Origin: Symbiodinium natans
Taxonomy: Eukaryota > Sar > Dinophyceae > Suessiales > Symbiodiniaceae
Assembly: GCA_905221605.1 (NCBI GenBank)
Contig: CAJNDS010002587.1
Location: forward strand, 286,001 to 350,000
Length of the DNA: 64,000 nt
Reading direction: 5' to 3'
The notes beneath the pieces were generated by a model. The model did not search any database, was not told the DNA's origin, and saw nothing but the letters and a program-made list of their open reading frames with translations. Shown one piece after another: positions 41,500 to 56,446 of this stretch; within the stretch, counting starts at the first letter, position 1, and each line of letters opens with the position of its first letter. Made by a program: the position numbers and the translations under genes.

Positions 41500-43780
41500 T
41501 AGAAAAGCCCCCTCGTGGAGGTAGGCCAACTTAGGACTTCACGGGTTGACCATTGCAGGGATGTAGCACAGCAGACAGGCTTCCGGCTATTTCCAGTTGA
41601 CCCACCTGCCTGTGTCATGAGAGCGTTTAAACATGACTGCCATCCAGCCCTTCTTCACATAGTATCGCTTCTGCCGTTCTGCGTGCTGTAGTACCGGATC
41701 AACATGCAACTATCGCAGGGCTTCAGGACATGCACGGAAGTGGATCGGCCACATGAGGGAACATGCGGGCACCCTAAATGGACACCAAGAAATCACTTGC
41801 CGAAATCATGTCGGCATTTTGCAATAATAAGTCCGCAGTGAGAGGACAGGGAATGTTCCGCAGATCAAGGATTCTGCAGCTGCAGCTTTATATTGCTGGT
41901 TTAGCCTTGCTACGTAATGCTACGGCAGCTGCGTGGGAAACGTGGTCATCGGCGAGGTCAACGCCGCCCTCAACAATTGAGACCTGTCGAACTTGTACAA
42001 GAAAGAGGCCGCGTCAGCTGGCAGTGCAGTGACCATGTTTATAGCAGCGTCGTGGAGCCATGCTTTTGATGCCTTGCGCGTTTTTGGCGATTCGGCAATC
42101 TTGGGTTACAAGAGCTTCATGGCTCAAGGACAGCTGAGGGGCCACTTGCGGACTGGCAACACGTCATGACACCTCAGACTATTCAGAACACAGAAGTTCT
42201 GCGGGAGAACACAACGTGGACCACATTACAGCATAATGATAACAACATGCCGCGCGAAAGACCCGCGAAAGGAATCTAATAATCCGCGAAGAAACCAAAT
42301 CGAGAAGCAAGAATATTGATCAACCCTCATATAATCGTCACATTACAGCATATTTCAGTCAGTCTTTGCATGTCCGCCAACCCTACAGAACACGCAATGG
42401 ATTGGCAATTTGAGGCCGGCTGTCACCCCAGTGAGGCTTCACATCGAGTAGATTTTGAGATTGATTTGGGGGGGTTGCAGTGAAGTGGTACCGCTGCGGA
42501 TTGACATTGCAAGTTTGCATGTTTGGCCTTTGCACCCTTAGATGTCCAAAGGCAAGCTTGTTCTGATTGGCAGGGTGCCATGCAGCCGTTTGCTGCCGCA
42601 CTGGATGTCATTTCTTCTTGGACACGTCATCTTTTCTCGACAGATGAGGAGGTGCTTCGCTTTTGTCGCTTGCGTTGCTGCTGGCAACGCTCAGCACTGG
42701 GTGATACGTAACAGGTACTGTATGGTGTTACAACTCATGATTTCGGTCCACATCCCTGTCAGGAGGTCGAGCTGCTGAAAACCACAGTGAAAGAGGTGGA
42801 CGGCAGTTGGGAAGGGGTGGGGGGCGGAGGTTGAGTTTTCAGGATGTGCAAGAAGATTCTTGCTTTGAGGCTGAACGCTTCACGGCACGCGGGATGATTC
42901 GCATTTCTACTGCTATATGACAGTGCACCGCCCTGCAATGTGCCTAGGCTCGCAAGTCTCCGTTGCGTCGATCCGCCAGAGACCAGCAGATAAACATTTC
43001 GATTACTAGTTTAAGTAGCCGACGTCGAACTTGCAAGTTTTGGCATGGATACGCACGTGGTAAACACTGCGCGGTCTGACTTCCAGGGGCTCCCTTCCAA
43101 CTTCATCTCCAAGGCCGATGTAGGGGTTCGGGCAGTGTTGAGAGTGCAGAGAGCCCTTGTTTGGCACGCTGTAGCCTGCCACGAACAGTGCGTAGACGAG
43201 ACCATGACTGCATCAAGTGGATGTCTACTCAGTCTACTCGCTTGTATTTTCGAAGGTGAAAGGTTTTAAACTTAGTGTGAAGACCCCGCACGTCCCTGTA
43301 AGCCCTTAAAGCTCTAAGCCCTGAACATTTCTGAAAACCTTGAATCGAGGACAAAATCTACGGCCTGAGCCCTACATCTAAACCCTGAGCCCAGAAAGCC
43401 CCAAGCACTTAAACCCAACCCCTGAACCTCTAAACCTCAAGCCTAAGGCCAAGATCCCTGAAATCACCCTTAAAACCCTATATCCCTAAAGTCTCCAAGT
43501 CTCCAAGTCTTGAAAGCGTAAGCCCTAACAGCTGCCGCGGCCCTAAACTCTGAAGCAGTCCCAACCCTAAACACCTACAACCTCCAAATCTTAGGAACGG
43601 GAAGCCTTACACCCAGCCCTGAGAACTGTAAGAACTCTAACTCCTTGTCAACCTCGAATGCGCTGACAGCCCAGAAAGACTTGGTTTCTGAGAACACACT
43701 GTATCAAGCCACTGCCAGGGCATTCGCCTGGGCAACATGTACTGGCAGAGAGCCCAGGTCGGCCTGTGGCTTTGAGGGAT
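41500..43780. other. No convincing gene
   Basis: Several frames of 60-85 codons on both strands (for example 41778-42032 plus and 43045-43269 plus) lack recognisable domains. 43270-43640 is a strongly decayed CCCTAA-like tract (words CCCTAAA, CCCTGAA, CCTTGAA). Confidence 0.45.
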
Positions 43781-43786
43781 TCGTGC

Positions 43787-44130
<344 letters not shown>

Positions 44131-44149
44131 CACGGCGTGTGTTTGAAGC

Positions 44150-47100
44150 CATGTTTTTCCTCATGTTTCCTACTTTCCACTCTTCTCCGCACACCCGAGA
44201 ACCTCGTTATCTACAGTGTTTCCACCATGTGCACTCCCACACTACGCTTCCCGGGGCTTTTTCTCCAAATTTGCGCCCGACTCCTTGTTTTCTTTGTCTT
44301 GCACTTTGTGTGCCTTTTCCCTTCTCATGGGCCCCAAAGAACGGTATTTACAGCGTTCTCGGCACTTGCATTTGTACCTTTGCCTATGGCGCCATGTTTT
44401 AACACTTTTTCCCAAGGGTGCGCGCTTCGGTCCGCTCTTTACACAACAAAACATGGGTGAGGGCACCCTCACAAATTAGTTACTCGTGCAGTTAGATTAA
44501 ATCGGAACCCCCAAAGAAATCATTTAGGACGATACTGTGGGCACTAGTATTTGGTACTAGTACTAGTGCTCGTGCTGGTGCTGCTGCTATTGCTATTGCA
44601 GCGCGACCCCGTACAACTTCCGTGCAGATCGACTTCGTCTTCTGTTTCGAGCTGGCTCCGCGCTACCAATTCCAGCGGCAGTGGCGACCCCAGCAACACC
44701 TGAAAGTCGTCACGTTGGTTTTGGTTGGGCAGCCTTTGTGCCTAAAATGAGATGTTGGGGCCGACAACAAAGAGGGAATGTTGGTCGGGTAGCCTGCAGC
44801 CGAAAAGGAGATGCTGGACTTCCAAGGGTGCCATTGAGATCAGCTTGTCATGCGACCGTGCTGCGAAACCTGAAACTGGTAAATGCGCCTTACCAGCCCT
44901 GGCTTAAGCTTCACGTGTGGCTGTGTGCTACCCAAGCACTGACGGAGCTGTCAAGATCCAGACTTCACACCGACACCTGCATCCCTAAAACTCCACCGAG
45001 GGCGAAGGAGTCCATCGCGAGAGAACCTTGGCAGAGAGAGAGGTGTACGGTTTAAAGTTTTGAAAACTTACACACCTTTTCCACGACCTCAAACATATGC
45101 CTGCCTCCCCGACTGTTTCTTTCCACCTTCCCTCTATGCTTTTCCTTTTTTGGAGCCTGACTGCCGGACACTGGCGACGCCTCAGGCCCCATGACCCGAA
45201 CCCTATTCGCCAAAGAGTTAGATAAGGTTTTGCACCTGTGTTGTGTCTCTGCCAGGGCCGCAGCAGCTCACCCGGGCGGCGGTCGCAGTGGCTGAGCAAC
45301 CCGCGGCCGCTCTTGGCCACGAGCCTCGGCTTCAAATTGCGGCGACGCCGTTCAGGTTTCATGGGCTAGCGAGCAAGCAGGCATAATCACGTCCCCCTAA
45401 CATAAACACCCCCTAATTTTGCAAATGTTTTCCCAGAACCCCCCCTCCCACACCCTGCGCAGAACTAAATTTCTTTGAGAATTAGGGGTCGCCCCCTAGT
45501 TTTACATATTTTTCCGGCCGGACCGAATCTTAGAATTTGGGGGGGGGGTCGAGGTTTCAGTATAGGGGGAAGCGATTGAAGCGAGCACACTCCCCAAACC
45601 CTACACTGAGCCAACAAAATCCAAGGCCGACATCTTAAGGGAACAGGTGTGCGCTTTTCGAATCGAAAAGTGATTTCTCGTCTGTGTTCGAAATTTCACC
45701 CTACACACCGACGATCTGAGACCCCAAAACCGTTTATCGCGCGCTTAACTTCACAAACCCGAGCACGCCTGGAATGCGGGGTTGGAGGCTCCAGGGCTGG
45801 AGTGCTCAGGCTGTTGGGCTTGAGGGAGTTGAGGCTTAAGGAGTTTGTTTCTGGGTTTTGAGGGGTTTGGGATGAAAGTTAAGTTAAGAGCGGTTCGGCT
45901 TAGAAGGTGTTGGTGTCTTCAGATGCAAGTTTTCAGGATTTAGGGGCTTCTGGGTTTTGTGACTTCTGTACTGGCGTTGAAGATTTAGCCGCTTAATCCG
46001 CAGTCCGTACTGTCCGCTGAAAAGCCGGTAGGGTTTTAGCATTGGGGGACAGTTTTAGAAGCGCGCGCTAGATGCAGAAGGAGCACGATGCTCCACCGAG
46101 GACGATCGCGCAACACCAAGATGCCAGCATGTCGGCCAGTGCATTGACGCCACGTTCAATAGTGCCCCTCCTAATGCAGTAACAAAGGGTGCCTGCCAAT
46201 CCCTCGTGCATGGCGTGCACCCCACTTAAGACGAACGGCTTCACGCTCCACGGTATCTCGACGGACACACAAATGAATATGCAAGCGAGCACCACATAGG
46301 GGACCAACACGCAAGCGCACTGATATGCAAACACACAAAAGAACACTATCAACAAACACAGCCATCAAATCGAGCAAGCTCAGGGATGAGAATCACCACA
46401 CAAATCCTTGTTGCTGTAGAATAGTGTGCCGCCTGTGTGTAGTCTTTCACAGCCTGCTTTCTGCTTTTGCACGGCCACACTTACCTTGCTTGCCAAGTTT
46501 AGGCGCCAAGACTGGAAAACCGTTGTTGATGCGGCTTCAGACCTGCGTGCCGGCTTCCAGTTTTTGGCGTGCCTGCTTGCTTTTTAGCTTAGGCTTTAGG
46601 GGTGGATTCCATCGGCAGCAGGTCCAGAGCAAGTAGTTCAGAACACACAGGCATTTTCAGCCAAGAAGCTAAACCATTTGCAGTGAACCACCATCAACCA
46701 CGCAAACAGCATTCTGCAGGGGCGAACGAGTTCAATCTGGCTCCAAGGCCAGAATCTTCGAGGACAAAGTGCAGCTCAGGGCTGCAAATTTGAAAACCGT
46801 TCAGGCAAGAAACTCGTCAGCCAAGGTCTGGAGCCGATCTTTCACAAGACAACACGAGACATGCTTCCCAAACCTCCAAAAGGCACATAAAACAAAGAAC
46901 ACAAAATTCTGGCACAAACGCTTCGAGTCGCACATGTTTATTTTTGCACGGCTGAGGCACATCTGCAAAGTCTGAGCCTTTTTAGGCCGGCGCGCAGCTG
47001 CAGAGCTGCCTGAACAGCAGGCTTGACGCAACATGCGTAGCCTATGTTCACAAAGCCAGAGGTTCCTGTGCACAGGATCTCTCGTGACCAAAAGCAGAGG

Positions 47101-48770
47101 TCCTTGGCAGTTCCTACAGAACACTACAGTCAGGCGGGATAGCACGCGTGGTGCTGATGTCTCTTTCACCTCTCAGCCAGCTCTCGCGACATGCCCGAGA
47201 GGAGCTGTCCAGTTGCGCACAGCGCCCAAACGCTTGCTGCAGGTCAGGTGGAAGTGTGCAGTCCACTCGAAGAGGCTCTGCTGCTTCGGAGGACCACGGC
47301 GGCTTAGCACCGATACATTCCCGATTGTGATTTTGTTTCGTGGTCTTCCAACCTTCGCACGCCATGCTGAAAGCAACTCGTCGTGAAAACAGAAAGCTGT
47401 TGCTGTCCGGTTTGCCGGAAAGAGGCTGCCAGCGAAATGCATCGCTTTGAAAGGAAGAGACTTTAATGGCTCGACAGTTGCACTGTTCTATATCTTGGCA
47501 TTGTGGCGATGAAAATCTGCCCGGCTTTCCCCGGACAAGAGAATGGAGCAACAGCCAAGTTCCTTTCATCCTGGCGAGGCCCGTTAAACAAGACGGGCAA
47601 CTACAAAGACTCAGCGTGGAAATCTCTTGCTCGTGGGCCGTTCTCGTAAATAAGGCGGCGGGCATTGCTGAATGGCCAGGCGACGTGCTCGCTTCCGCTC
47701 TTCGCGGCGCTCCTCACTTTGCCTGGTCGCAGGCGTCAGAACACACAAGATGGTAAATTCCAGATTTTGGGGAGGCATCCCAGAGTTCATTACACCGCAA
47801 TTGTCTACAGCAGTGAATGCAGCGTACTGTATAGCACTCGGTGGTATCCTGCAATTGAATGCTGAGTGTGGCGTCTGAAGCATGCGATAGGCAAGACAGA
47901 AAGTCCTCGTGTGTATATATATGTATATAAGGATCCGAGACATTCGCTCCATCAACCTGCAGACTGGAGTTTTGTTGCCGTACTTCAGGTCAGTGCAGCA
48001 TACATTGTTTGATAGTCTGCTCTATCGTATATGGCTGGCTGCAGAGCCCCAGCAAGAGTCGACACGGCGACACGTTGAGATCACCAAATGATGAGCTACC
48101 ATTGTTTCACTCCAGTTCTCCTGGTGACGTCGCTGAGGATCGTAAGGCACCTATGTTTACTGTAGGATACCCGAGTAGAAATACGAGTTCACACCTGCAC
48201 ACGGTTTCGGGCATGTCGAGTTTGATGATGCTCTCTTTGTCAAGACCTAGGTACTTCCAAGTTGGGTTTTCAGGGCACCTACTTCCGCTAATCTTCCGCT
48301 GATGTAGCATCCCAGCCCGCAAAGAAGGATCTCTCAGTAACACTGCGCTCCCGGGATTCTTGCACATTCTACCCACACCCAAACGCTGTCGATGGCAAGA
48401 ACAATAAATCATCAAAGGTTAAAGCGGGAAGGATCCAAGGCTAGGTCTGACCCCCTAGTTAGGTTAGGTGAGGACAAGGGTGAAGCGGCAAGGGTCTCGG
48501 GCTAAAGGGTTAAGCTCGAGGTTAGTTTTGTTGATGACGTATGTGCGCAAACCTTGCGGCGTGGCCCCATGGTTGAACATGTCTAGCAAGAATCTTCAGC
48601 CACTTGGCATGATGCTCCAACAAGCCTTCTTTGCTTGGGTTGCATGGTTTGGTGCAAGAAATCGGTGTTGTCCGTTTCCGCTCGTGGTTTCTTACCCAGC
48701 TTACGAAAGTGGCTTACAGGTCACATGAGACAAGTCTCATTTCTCAGCATGGGCCCCGCAAAAACAGCAG
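44150..48770. other. Gene-poor stretch, weak open frames only
   Basis: The best candidates are a minus frame 46068-46355 (ends GVNALADMLASWCCAIVLGG then ASCSFCI, hydrophobic start) and a minus frame 47114-47665. Neither matches a family I know. A CCCCCTAATTTTGCAAA / CCCCCTAGTTTTACATA pair near 45395 and 45492 looks like a decayed repeat. No RNA gene was seen. Confidence 0.4.
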
Positions 48771-48773
48771 AGG

Positions 48774-50494
<1,721 letters not shown>

Positions 50495-51530
50495 TGCCGT
50501 GCCGGGGGCGCGAGCGAAGAGCAGAGAGCGGAGAGCACAGTTCGGTGCAGAGCGTGGTATGGAGAGCGGTGAAGGGCCGGTGCGAGGCGGGTGCGGCATG
50601 CGGGAGGAGGAGGAAGGTGGGTGGAAGGCGGGCAAACGGGCAGGCGGAGTGCAGAGCTAAAAATAAAAAAAACCCACGGTGATGTGGGAACTGTGGGGAA
50701 ACCAAATTCGTGTTGCTGCTTGTATGCTTGTTTGTGTCTTTGCAAATGTTGGCTCCTGCGAACTTCACGCATGCGGCAAACTGTTGCATGCATTGCGACG
50801 GCAAACAGTCACATCAGTCGCCGTGAGGTGGGATACCCGGGCAAAGCATACACTAGAACATATCGATGGATTTCGATACTTGGCAAGCCGCACTTTTCCC
50901 AACAAGTTGTGCACAGCTTCAGCAGCAGCGCCATTGCCACAGAGGTGGCTTTTATCACACACAGACACGGAAGCACACTGTTGAAACAAAAACTTGATTA
51001 TGCAATGGGGCGGCCTCTTGGTGGGCACACCTGGTTCAGATGCATGATGGTCTCAACGCTTTGTCCCAGCAGTTGCAGCTTTGCGGCACCTGAGTGGTGT
51101 CATCCAAGTTCCGCTTTGGACTGGCCACATCCAGGTGGTTCTGTCAAGCTTGAGTTTAGCTTAGGCATTGCTGTTGGCCCGCTTCCTGCGCCCAAAGTGG
51201 TGGGCACCCTGGCGATGATGGAGCACTGTAAAGAGCGTGTGTTTTTTTTTGCTGTGTCGGACGGGGAAAGAACCTGAGAAAAGTGCATGACCTAGCATTG
51301 TGGCATGTGATACGTATGAAACATGTCGGCATCGCGTGTTTTTTCTTTCAAGAGTTGCACCCCTGATGCCATAGCGGTATGTAGCTGTAGCTGTGTGACT
51401 GCGTGCCATGTGATTCTGCGATATAAACAAACCTCGAACATCAGTGCACACTGCATCAGTATTAGTGCCGCAAACTATCGTAATTTCAGCAGACGGTAAC
51501 ATGGACATGCATGTGTAGGTCATTGTTGGC
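50495..51530. other. Spacer before the plus-strand gene block
   Basis: A GC-rich edge of the minisatellite (50495-50660) is followed by ordinary sequence. Open frames on plus (50591-51277) and minus (51161-51733) overlap and show no domain or clear splice context. An upstream exon of the methyltransferase gene may be hidden here. Confidence 0.4.
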
Positions 51531-51535
51531 TGATC

Positions 51536-53178
51536 ATGGCTGTTGTGTCTTTCACAGAGAGTACATACAATGCCAAGGGCATGAAAGGCTTCCGCATGCT
51601 CGTCTACGGATATGACCGTTGCACAGTGCTCTGCGGTGCGGGCTTTAGCAGCTTTGGCATCCCACTTGAGGCAGCTTGGGTGGCTGCACGCATGTGCGTG
51701 TCCCGGTGCAGGAGGCGTTTGGGAATAGGGCACTCAGCAAGGTCCGCAAGGGTCACTACGGACGGAGGTCATGAAAAGCTAAGTCGTGAGCAGGATTTGG
51801 CCATTTCGGTGCTTGAGGCCACACTCCTACAGCAAGATGCTCGGCCGGCACAGCGGCACAGTCGTGGCAAGACGATTGCCCTGAGGAAGCAGCAGTACCC
51901 TGAAACCCTAACTCTAAACCCTAAACATTGTTTGGCTGAGGAGCAGTTTGTCGAGGATGCCCTGGAGCAGCCGACGGCCTCGGCGGGTAGAAGCTCGGCA
52001 TGGTCCACCGAGCCAAGCGAAAAGCGACAATTTTTCAACCGCGTGCAGGCATACGGCCGATCCGCTCTTGCTCTTTTTCCTTGGTTACATTTTTTTTACT
52101 CTCTCTCTCGCTCTCTCCTTCTCTGTGACGCAATCTCTGAGGTGATCCTTACGGCCTCGTGCTTTGGCCAGCTGCGCAGGTTGTCGCTGGAGCCTTGCTG
52201 GGGCTGCTTGGTGCCTTCACGACGGGCAAGGAAAGCAGCTTCTAAACACATGGGAAGCAATTGGGCCTGCAATTGTCCGTTTTCAGCTTTGTGACTTTGT
52301 GAAGCTGGCACGCTGCTGCTGCTGCTGCTGCTGCCGCCATTGCTGCAGTAGAAGTATGCAGGTATGAAAGGGGGCTGCGCACCGCTAGGAGGGGCGAAAG
52401 CGAGTGTTGGAGCTTGGCGCTGGCACGGGGCTCTGCTCTCTGGCTGCAGCTGCTGCAGGGCATCAGGCGCTGGCCACGGATTATCGCGTGGAGCCTTTGG
52501 AGCTCCTACAACAGGTCCGAGCTGCGGCTTTCCCACGTGTCGGGATATGTCGGGATATGTCAGGGTTTTGGACTTGCCTCAAGTTTTTTTTTTGCAGGCC
52601 GTGACCTTAAATGAGAAGCAGCTGGGCCAGAGCCTGGCGATAGAGACGGCGCTTCTCGACTTCACGAAGGACGATTGGCCCGACGCGGACACTCGACAAC
52701 GAAGGGCCTGCACAAGCATTTCTGTTTGACCCTGGCTTTCCCTATCTGCTTTGCGCAGATGTTTCGCCGTGCCAAGCTCCTCAAAGGACATTGTGGTGGC
52801 GGCTGACCTGCTATACTTGCGATCAACATCGCAGGCGCTCGCGGCAGGCTTGGGAAAGTGAGCAGATGTCTACACGAGAACCAATGTTTTGTCGAAACAT
52901 AGCCTTTGCAGTTAAAGGCGTTACGTGGCAATAAGTTGCTCTTTTCGACTCGCCATGAAAGTTATGCAGCAAGACCTTCACAGCTTCGTCTTCTCGTACT
53001 ATTGCTGCCCAACCTCTTGGCCAAAAAGCATGAATGTGCACTGTTGCTACAAGCGCTTCTTCCTTCACAGCACAAATGGCCCTTTGTCGCAAGTGAGGAT
53101 GCGTGTCTGCCTTGCGCCGTGGAGCTGACGTCTTGGTTGGAGATCCGCGGCCATGTCATGCCAAGTCTTGCGCCAAAG
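51536..53178 (+). CDS. METTL21/FAM86-type class I methyltransferase, multi-exon
   Basis: Seven-beta-strand SAM-dependent protein methyltransferase. Exons on plus: up to 51877 (SREQDLAISVLEATLLQQ; 5' limit uncertain), 51941-52048 (EQFVEDALEQP), 52236-52298 (NTWEAIGPAIVRFQLCDF), 52401-52514 (RVLELGAGTGLCSLAAA, then TDYRVEPLELLQQ), from 52598 (LNEKQLGQSLAIETALLDF) and 52759-52857 (DIVVAADLLYLRSTSQAL). A further exon probably ends at 53178, where GTACTT begins. LELGAGTG is SAM motif I, TDY is the acidic end of strand 2, and IVVAADLLY is the post-II motif of METTL21/FAM86-like lysine methyltransferases. Phases agree across 51941-52598. Donors are GC (51878, 52049) and GT. The 63-base intron 51878-51940 is CCCTAAA-rich. 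The C-terminus is not resolved. Confidence 0.75.
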
Positions 53179-54735
53179 GTACTTATTAACCAAGGAGATC
53201 TGTGCTTAGAACCCACATCTAAGCCCCTTAAGTGCCCCTTAAGTGCCCCTTAAGTGCCCCAATATGATTTGAAGTACAGTTATAAGTACAGTTGTAATGA
53301 CGTCTTGCCAGCAACGTTGTTTGGGTGAAGCGCAGCCTGCTCACCTGAGGACACGGGCCGGCCGGGCCAGCCTGCGTTCCTGGAAGTGCTGAAAGGACAT
53401 CTACGAGGCATTCCCATGCCATCCATGCCATGCAGTGCCTAGCTTCATATGGGTGGGATAGGTCGACATGAGGAACCCCCTCTGAAAGAGCTTGAGATGC
53501 TTTCATGGGCGATAGTTTGCTATGGCTGGGAGATGCCGGGACCTGCAGGTGCACGGCAGTTTCAGCCGGCGCAGGGTTGGAGTCTTGCCAGCCCACGGCT
53601 GCTCGGCTATTGCTTGGCATTTCTACCGCAACTGGGGTCCTGTTGTCCGGTGAAGTCAACAGCCCCTTCTCTGAGGCACGAGCTGATCTCTACGAGTCAC
53701 ACTGAACCACGCACCCATGTTGCAATATGTCAGCACAGTAAGTCACGAGGTCCGTTTCAGAACTCTTCAGTGGGTGCTAACATCTTGCTCAGGTGCTCTC
53801 AATGTTGGGCTGCTGCACTTGACGCCGTGTGATCTAAAAGATGTGCCGGCAGATTGGTTTTACAGTGTTTACACAGCAGCCAAACTTCGAATCTTCGAAC
53901 TTTGCTTGGATGAAACATGATGAAGCTATGTCCTGTTTTGCCGCCATGAAGGGGACTTGCCGTGAATGATGGGCCAACTGCAACATGCACCTCCTGCAGG
54001 CTGAAGTCGTAACCTAAGCAAAGGGTGTTGCACTTGGACCCAATGGGACTCAATGGGACTCAATGGGACACAACATGGTTTAGGGTTTAGGGTCTTTGTA
54101 GTAGTCGTTGGGGACCAGGGTTTGCGTCGGCAGTCGATCTCCCTCACTGGTCGGGCATGCAGCGTTGCTGGACAGAGGCAGATGCCAATCCGAGGTGTTG
54201 ACCACGTACTCGTAGCGGCAATGTATTATTCTGCAGGAGTACTTGGAGGTTCATGGCACTTATTAACCAATTATAACTGTACTTATAACCCACTTATAAG
54301 CGCCATAAGTGCCCTAATATACCTCCGCTGAAAATCAAACATTTTTGTTCGTTCAACACTGCCTCTACAACATGGGTGTGAGTGGCTGACCCGAATGCCT
54401 CAACAACTTATTACCCCGCGGAACGAGAGCTGGCACACTTCAGCCACGGTAAGTTGCTCCCCGAACCGGGCGAAAGTGGCATCGGCTGCTGAGAAGCAGA
54501 GTTTGAGGGCTGGCGTTCGTAGTCAACCGATTGGGGGGAACTTCGTGCCATGACTTCCAAAACCGTCGCTGGTAGATTTCCCATTTTCTTTCCAATTTCT
54601 GATGCGCAGGAGCAAGCTGGGCAAAGCATGACACAGCAGAGAGATGCACTGCCAACCTCCCTCCATTCGCCGTTGGTGTCAAGTAGCTCCGCGGGCTGCG
54701 AGCATCGCATAGTGGCTCGGCAGCGCAAGATCTAA
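53179..54735 (+). CDS. Possible 3' exons of the methyltransferase or a separate gene
   Basis: Plus-strand pieces with splice context: 53780-53920 (GALNVGLLHLTPCDLKDVPA ... stop), a segment ending at 54238 exactly where a family T element supplies GTACTT, an exon ending at 54452 before a textbook GTAAGT (ERELAHFSH), and a last exon from 54604 after a TTTCTTTCCAATTTC pyrimidine tract (GASWAKHDTAERCTANLPPF, stop TAG). The order fits one plus-strand transcript, but phases between all parts were not proven. Confidence 0.38.
54240..54327. mobile_element. MITE-like element, family T (eroded right end)
   Basis: Starts TACTTGGAGGTTCATGGCAC then TTATTAACCAATTATAACTG; the right end is CCTAATATACCTCC. 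It shares its inner AATTATAACTGTACTTATAA with the copy at 58304. Confidence 0.65.
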
Positions 54736-55351
54736 GCGTTTCGGTTGTTTCGCAAGTTGCGTGATGTTGTTAAATGGCAAGCGTGGTTTGTCACCTGAGG
54801 TGGTATCGATTCATGATGTTGATGCTGTATTGTCCCCAAATCAGGACTTGGTTGGAACTGTGATCTAAGGTTGGCTTGAGAAGGGCATCTGTCGCCATGG
54901 CGAGGCCAAGAGTCTGCTGTTTTCTGTATGTTTGTGGGTTTGTTGGGTGGTGACATGTTTGATCTTTGGGGCGCAATCCGGGGTGAATTTGTTGTCTGAA
55001 GGTGGCGGGGCAGGTCCGTGCTCCTGCCGAGCCTGGCACTTGTGGCCGTGGGTCTCTGCATTGGAGGCCAATGGACCTCTGGGCCAGTGTGTGGAAAAGG
55101 TTGCGGCCACTGCCGGAACTGTTCGGTAAATCATGGATCACCAGCTGGTCGAGTGCAAAGAAAACTGTCCTGACGTCCCCTGCAGGATTGTCTCATGCCT
55201 GTTTTGTGGTCGCAAGCTGAGCTTACTGGGGGCATGTGCGTATGAGGGAGCTCTTAAGAAGAACCTGGCGGCCGAAGAAACGGCAGAGTCTTGAGTTGAA
55301 ACATCCCGCCCAAGGCTTCTACAAAGTTCACGTCGGGGCTCCAGGCCAGAT

Positions 55352-55372
55352 ATACGTATATACGTATATACG

Positions 55373-55408
<36 letters not shown>

Positions 55409-55411
55409 TAT
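55352..55411. repeat. TA/ACGTATATACG palindromic run
   Basis: Three ATACGTAT units followed by long TATATATA runs, then T(10). Strongly self-complementary. Confidence 0.85.
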
Positions 55412-55593
55412 TTTTTTTTTTTGGTTTTTCATATTGCTGTTTTTTTTTTAGCGTTCTTTGTTGTGCCGCGGCTTGCGGCGTCGCTCTCGTGAAGCTTGAA
55501 GCACGCCAAGTGTCGTTGCAGGTTTGGCAATGTTTGTTTTCTGTGTGGCCCTTGAAGCCCTGAAACCACCACGACCCCGAACATCTCCAACTT

Positions 55594-55685
55594 GGGATGT
55601 TCCCCCCCATTACCAACAGTCCTCAATGGGGCTTCCAGTACCCCCTATTGTCATCCCTATTAGCGACAAAAACGGAGAACATCCC
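55594..55685. mobile_element. MITE-like element, family P
   Basis: GGGATGTTCCCCCCCATTAC then CAACAGTCCTCAATGG at left; TCCCTATTAGCGACAAAAAC then GGAGAACATCCCC at right. Ends are inverted. It lies between plus-strand exon-like segments. Confidence 0.7.
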
Positions 55686-55718
55686 CATCGCCAACCCCTC
55701 AAGCCCCAAAACCTGCAG

Positions 55719-56365
55719 GCGTCGCAGCAGACGCCATCGATGCGGGGAGGACAACGACACGCGTTCAGCCTCGACTTCGAGGGTGCGGGGCTGAAGGGGC
55801 TAAAGACCCCCACAGCGACCATGGGACGTCGGGGGGGGTCTCGTACATTCTGGGGTTCTTGTTAAGGTTTTGTTGAGGTTCATCATCTTGAGATATGGTA
55901 TTACTTGCCAGAATATGGGCACAGCAAGAATCCCAAGTCGCCTAGCCCGAGTTTCCGGACCATTGGATTGGATGGTGCAGCTTGAGGAAGCCTGCGCTCT
56001 GCGGTCCCCTGAGGTGCTGAAGTTCTCCTTGCGGACCAGACAGATGCAAACGGTTTCTGCCCACGTTTGCTGCCCTCTGGGGAGGGTCTAGACTCTTTGG
56101 ATGCCTTGAGAAGAGCGTGCGATGTTTGCCGTCGCGCGACAGGCTTCCCTGTAGCTGCCGTTGCTGCGTTGGCCGTCGTCTTGCCACGTCCTCAGTTTTG
56201 AAGTTCATGGCGTGGTCTCGAAGTCACCTTGGGAGTCAAGCCGAAAAGCCCGACAACATGAAGTTCACCCAGGTTGGGTGCAGCAGCAGTGGCCCTTGCG
56301 TGGGACCCAGCTCCTGGCTCCTCCGATGTGGGGTCCCATGCTTGTTTGGGTGGTTGGTTTAGGGT

Positions 56366-56446
<81 letters not shown>

